In this document: positions 61,071 through 64,000 of the stretch, piece after piece
Layout of the letters: the number at the start of each line of letters is the position of its first letter
Numbering within the stretch: the stretch's first letter is position 1
Origin: Kutzneria sp044547355
GTDB taxonomy: Bacteria > Actinomycetota > Actinomycetes > Mycobacteriales > Pseudonocardiaceae
Length of the DNA stretch: 64,000 nt
NCBI RefSeq assembly: GCF_044547355.1
Contig: NZ_JBIUAG010000008.1
Coordinates: 323,490-387,489, forward strand
Direction: 5' to 3'
Program-made: the position numbers and the translations under genes
The notes under the pieces: generated by a model
Seen by the model: only the letters and a program-made list of their open reading frames with translations
What the model was told of the DNA's origin: nothing
Databases searched by the model: none

Positions 61071-62930
61071 CTACTTCGCCTGCTCGTCGACCCCACCCAT
61101 GACCAGCGCCAGCCGGGCCGGGCCGGCCGCCGACACCCGGACCGGGACGCCCCAGTCCTGCCGGGTCAACCGGCACACCGGGTGCTCGACGCCGGGGCCG
61201 TCGTCACAGCTGGCGGCCTGGGCCACGACGTGCAGCACGCCCTCCTCGAAGCCATCGGCGATGGTCAACTTCCTTGTCAAGTCGGTGGATTCGCCCGCCC
61301 CGGCCACGATCAGGCCGGGCGGCGACGACGTGATCTCCAGGCGGGTCGACGGGCCGTAGCGGTCGTCCAGCTTCTGCCCCGGCGGCGGCGTGAACACCAC
61401 GGCCAGTTCGAGCTCGCCGACACCGATGTCCGACGGCGGCCGCCGCACCTGGTGGGCCTCGCCGGCGACCAGCTTCGCCGAAACCCCCGGCGGCACCGGA
61501 CGTTCCAGCCGGTGCGCGGCCGAGGCCACCACCACCAACTCACCGTCCACAATGGCCGCTCCGGACGGCTCGGCGACATCGGTCGCCAGCGTCGACACCT
61601 CGCCGGTTTCCGGCTCATAGCGTCGAATCGCCGAGTTGTAGGTATCCGCGATCGCCACGCTGCCGTCCGGCAGCACCGCCACGCCGAGCGGATGCTGCAA
61701 CAGCGCCTGGTCGGCCGCGCCGTCGCGGTGGCCGAAGTCGAACAATCCTTGCCCCACCGCGGTGTGCACCTCGAAGTCCCCGTCGCCATCACGGTCGATC
61801 CACCGCAGCGCCGAGGTTTCCGAGTCGGCCAGCCACAACGTGTCGCCGTCGGCCGCGAGACCCGAGGTCTGAGCGAAGAACGCCTCCGCCGCCGGGCCGT
61901 CCTTGAGACCCTCCACTGTGGTGCCGGCGAACCGACGCACCGTCCCGGCGATCGGGTCGAACAGGCTCAGCGTGTGATTCCCTGACATGGCAACAACAAC
62001 GCCGTCGGCCGGCGCCCACCAGGCCACGTCCCACGGGCTCGTCAGGTCGATCTTGTCCGCCGGCCCGTCGGTGTCGCCCATGCGCCACTGCTCGCCCGTG
62101 CCCGCCACCGTGGTGACCTTGCCGGTGCTCAGCTCGATGCCTCGCAGCAGGTGGTTCACCGTGTCCGCGACCACCACGTCGTAACCGACCTGCGCGGCGA
62201 TTTCCTTGGGCAGCAAGGCAATCCCCGCCGGCTCCGAGAACGTCGCCTCGCTCGGGCCACCGTCGGCCCGCCCACGTTCGCCCGTGCCGATGCGCCGCAG
62301 CACCGTCTCGCCATCCGCAGCCAGCTCGACCACGCTGTGATGCGCCGAGTCCGTCACGAGCAGCGTTTCCGTTGGTGTCACGGCAATCTTGGCCGGGAAC
62401 CGCAGCTCCGTCGCCGGCTGCTGCGGCGGCACGTACGGCCCGTCCCCTCGGCGCAGCGCGCCCTTCGCCTCGTGCTCGTCGATCAGCTCAGCGATGATCC
62501 TGCGCAGCGCCTCCACATGCCCTTCGCCCGCGGCCACGTGCACCACGTAGCCCTCCGGGTCCACCAGCACCAGCGTCGGCCACGCCTTCACCGCGTAGTT
62601 CTGCCACGTCGTCAGCTTCGGGTCATCCAACACCGGGTGGTGCACCTCGTACCGCTCCACCGCCGCCGCGAGCGCGTCCGCGTCCGCCTCATGCACGAAC
62701 TTCGGCGAGTGCACCCCGATCGTCACCAGCACGTCGTCGAACTCCGCCTCCAACGGCCGCAGCTCGTCCAGCACGTGCAAGCAGTTGATGCAGCAGAACG
62801 TCCAGAAGTCCAACAGCACGATCCGCCCCCGCAACTCCGCGAGCGTGATCGCCTTCCCCCCGGTGTTCAGCCACCCGCGTCCGACCAGCTCAGGAGCACG
62901 AACCCGGGCACGACGCTTCGCAGTGGTCAC
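61071..62930 (-). CDS. Thioredoxin-like/NHL-repeat protein
   Basis: A 619-aa two-part protein. The N-terminal thioredoxin-like domain (~1-150) carries the redox motif in WTFCCINCLHVLDEL (CxxC as CINC), and LVTIGVHSPKF. From ~175 to 520 there are about six NHL beta-propeller blades (e.g. PAGIALLPKEIAAQVGYDVV, HPLGVAVLPDGSVAIADTYN). The C-terminal part (~530-619) is beta-rich. This architecture is known from actinobacteria and animals (NHLRC2-like); the function is unclear. No signal peptide, so it is cytosolic. The GTG at 62930 is chosen; the in-frame extension upstream is rejected. Confidence 0.93.
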   Translation of the reverse strand: MTTAKRRARVRAPELVGRGWLNTGGKAITLAELRGRIVLLDFWTFCCINCLHVLDELRPLEAEFDDVLVTIGVHSPKFVHEADADALAAAVERYEVHHPVLDDPKLTTWQNYAVKAWPTLVLVDPEGYVVHVAAGEGHVEALRRIIAELIDEHEAKGALRRGDGPYVPPQQPATELRFPAKIAVTPTETLLVTDSAHHSVVELAADGETVLRRIGTGERGRADGGPSEATFSEPAGIALLPKEIAAQVGYDVVVADTVNHLLRGIELSTGKVTTVAGTGEQWRMGDTDGPADKIDLTSPWDVAWWAPADGVVVAMSGNHTLSLFDPIAGTVRRFAGTTVEGLKDGPAAEAFFAQTSGLAADGDTLWLADSETSALRWIDRDGDGDFEVHTAVGQGLFDFGHRDGAADQALLQHPLGVAVLPDGSVAIADTYNSAIRRYEPETGEVSTLATDVAEPSGAAIVDGELVVVASAAHRLERPVPPGVSAKLVAGEAHQVRRPPSDIGVGELELAVVFTPPPGQKLDDRYGPSTRLEITSSPPGLIVAGAGESTDLTRKLTIADGFEEGVLHVVAQAASCDDGPGVEHPVCRLTRQDWGVPVRVSAAGPARLALVMGGVDEQAK

Positions 62931-63011
62931 ATCCTGAGTCAACACCAGATCCCGGATCAGGTATTTCCCTGTCCACCTGGCGGAACCCCGCCGATCGGTA
63001 GCGCTGTCCGG

Positions 63012-63443
63012 ATGGAAGACACTGCCGAGGAACTCCTGCGCATGGGCTTCGAGCGGGTACACACCGAGATCGAGCGGTACAACGGCCCCTGGCTGGGCGT
63101 CGCCGACGTCCATGGCGCCCCGCACTACTTCAGCCGCACCAGTCACGACGACCGGTACTTCGTGTGGCCGGTCGACGAGGAGACGTTCGCGCTGGAGCGG
63201 GAGACGTGGTTGATCTATATCGCCTGGCTCCGCCGCTACCACGCCGGCGAGACACCGAAGTCCCATCCCACCGACAACGGCGACGTTCGTTACGACGAGC
63301 TGGAGGCCCTGGCGAAGCCGCGCCGGGCGGTCCCCGACGACGCACACGTCCTGCAAGCCGAGTGGGGCGACAATTCCGATCTTCTCGGGCTCGTCGCGCC
63401 AGAGGGTCCGGACTACCTGGTCCGATGGAGCGAGCCGGCGTGA
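63012..63443 (+). CDS. Hypothetical protein (143 aa)
   Basis: A 143-aa soluble acidic protein, Trp/Tyr-rich. It reads MEDTAEELLRMGFERVHTEI with WLGVADVHGAPHYFSRTSHD then DRYFVWPVDEETFALERETW. No known motif is evident. ATG at 63012; divergent from the thioredoxin/NHL gene. Similar short actinobacterial proteins exist, but no function is known to me. Confidence 0.75.
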   Translation: MEDTAEELLRMGFERVHTEIERYNGPWLGVADVHGAPHYFSRTSHDDRYFVWPVDEETFALERETWLIYIAWLRRYHAGETPKSHPTDNGDVRYDELEALAKPRRAVPDDAHVLQAEWGDNSDLLGLVAPEGPDYLVRWSEPA

Positions 63444-63444
63444 C

Positions 63445-63819
63445 CTAGCGCACGGAGTGCGGGCCGAGGATCTCGACGCCGTAGGCGCCGACTCGGCGTT
63501 GGAGGCCGCGGTCGGCGGTGACGACGTAGATGGGGCGGCCGGAGGTGGACTGGTCGGCGACGAGTTCGACGATGGCGTCGTCGCCGGAGTGGGGGGCGAC
63601 GTGCACCTGAACGGTGGGGGAGCTGGTGACGGTGCGGGCTTTGCCTTCGACGACGAGGATCACGTCGACGGGGGCGCCGGTCTGTGGGAGGCCGGTGGTG
63701 GAGAGGCCGGCCAGGGAGTCGCGCAGTCTGGTGGTGGCGCCGGCGCGGTCGCGCCACCAGCCGTCGGGGACGGAGCCGACGACGTTGGCGGCGTCGATGA
63801 CGAGCAGCGGCGTGGACAC
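63445..63819 (-). CDS. NYN/PIN-like protein
   Basis: A 124-aa protein starting PLLVIDAANVVGSVPDGWWR; the DAANVVG with acidic residues and VVTADRGLQRRVGAYGVEIL fit the PIN/NYN ribonuclease-like fold. Asp at VIDAAN and in TADRGL could be metal ligands. Short actinobacterial members of this type are often (mis)labelled NTP pyrophosphohydrolase. The GTG at 63819 is preferred; an extension to 63936 would run into the rRNA terminator and is rejected. Confidence 0.82.
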   Translation of the reverse strand: MSTPLLVIDAANVVGSVPDGWWRDRAGATTRLRDSLAGLSTTGLPQTGAPVDVILVVEGKARTVTSSPTVQVHVAPHSGDDAIVELVADQSTSGRPIYVVTADRGLQRRVGAYGVEILGPHSVR

Positions 63820-63844
63820 GGGCACCAAGGTACAACGTAAAAAG

Positions 63845-63896
63845 GCCCGCTGCGGGCCGAGGAAACCTTGGGGTCTCAACTCGGCCCGCAGCGGGC
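63845..63896 (-). terminator. Terminator of the rRNA operon
   Basis: GCCCGCTGCGGGCCGAG (63845-63861) pairs perfectly with 63880-63896 across an 18-base loop. On the minus strand it follows the 5S gene and ends in CTTTTT. Confidence 0.93.
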
Positions 63897-63903
63897 AAAA
63901 TAT

Positions 63904-64000
63904 GTTCGGCGGCGTCCTACTCTCCCACACCCTCACGAGTGCAGTACCATCGGCGCTGGAGGGCTTAGCTTCCGGGTTCGGAATGGGACCGGGCGTTTCC
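63904..64000 (-). rRNA. rrf: 5S rRNA (partial, cut by window edge)
   Basis: On the minus strand the window carries the 3' ~97 bases of a 5S gene: the GGAAACGCCCGGTCCCATTC start in the window, CCGAACCCGGAAGCTAAG, and the conserved 3' end GGGAGAGTAGGACGCCGCCG. About 20 bases of the 5' end are outside. It is the distal part of an rrn operon lying to the right. Confidence 0.97.

Overview
This is a gene-dense, very GC-rich actinobacterial chromosome segment. GTG starts, four-base stop/start overlaps and a GC-rich third codon position are the rule. Several things point to the order Pseudonocardiales, probably family Pseudonocardiaceae (inference from content, not a database match): the protein families, the HspR/HAIR heat-shock circuit, a mycobacterial-type FadE5 acyl-CoA dehydrogenase and EtfD-like Fe-S oxidoreductase, and an Frc-type fructose transporter. 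The core gene content recalls the M. tuberculosis Rv0244c-Rv0385 region as I remember it (fadE5, dcd, etfD, dnaK-grpE-dnaJ-hspR, flavohaemoprotein, clpB, pyrE, TrmH-type methylase, GH76, DedA, fba, DUF3151), so most of the window is an ancestral chromosomal backbone with accessory modules inserted.

Layout. 0-9.8 kb: small conserved genes, a FUSC transporter, DUF3151, a His-rich membrane protein, a striking array of stem-loops (4.12-4.45 kb), class II fructose-bisphosphate aldolase, a membrane diguanylate cyclase coupled to an MFS exporter through a possible 82-aa ORF, and an SDR. 9.9-17 kb: YciI protein, SigE-family sigma factor, then an amino-sugar catabolism operon (SIS isomerase/deaminase, ROK kinase, NagA, class II aldolase) divergent from its DeoR-type repressor, an acidic tail-anchored protein and a DedA protein. 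17-25.6 kb: a self-contained FAD monooxygenase/TetR pair with a perfect operator, a glycolate-oxidase-type flavoprotein, a MarR/DHA2 exporter pair whose transporter carries three beta-sandwich repeats, a second DedA protein and small genes. 25.6-31 kb: fructose-type ABC transporter plus two kinases, divergent from a LacI repressor around a 24-bp perfect palindrome.

31-42.7 kb: NmrA-like protein, GH76, TrmH-type methylase, LemA, pyrE, SDR, a clpB neighbour, clpB, two overlapping MarR genes, a PPOX-fold protein and a flavohaemoprotein. 42.8-47.1 kb: dnaK-grpE-dnaJ-hspR operon behind two HAIR operators; clpB has one, so one regulator links both loci. 47.1-52.4 kb: EtfD-like oxidoreductase, LAxTG cell-wall protein, cation efflux protein, dcd and tRNA-Gly(CCC). 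52.8-64 kb: LysR with a Tat-exported SnoaL-like protein, VOC proteins, sugar porter, LuxR-type regulator, LysE, FadE5-like acyl-CoA dehydrogenase, a solo GroES-like protein, a thioredoxin/NHL protein, a NYN-like protein, and the 3' end of a minus-strand rRNA operon (5S, cut by the window edge).

The most interesting non-coding signals are the hairpin array at 4123-4452, where stems vary between units but stay self-complementary around a conserved loop; an operator-like dyad shared by the EtfD-like and FadE5-like genes, whose products should act in one electron-transfer route; and several sequence-unrelated long palindromes between convergent genes. There are no recognisable insertion sequences, prophage genes or CRISPR arrays.
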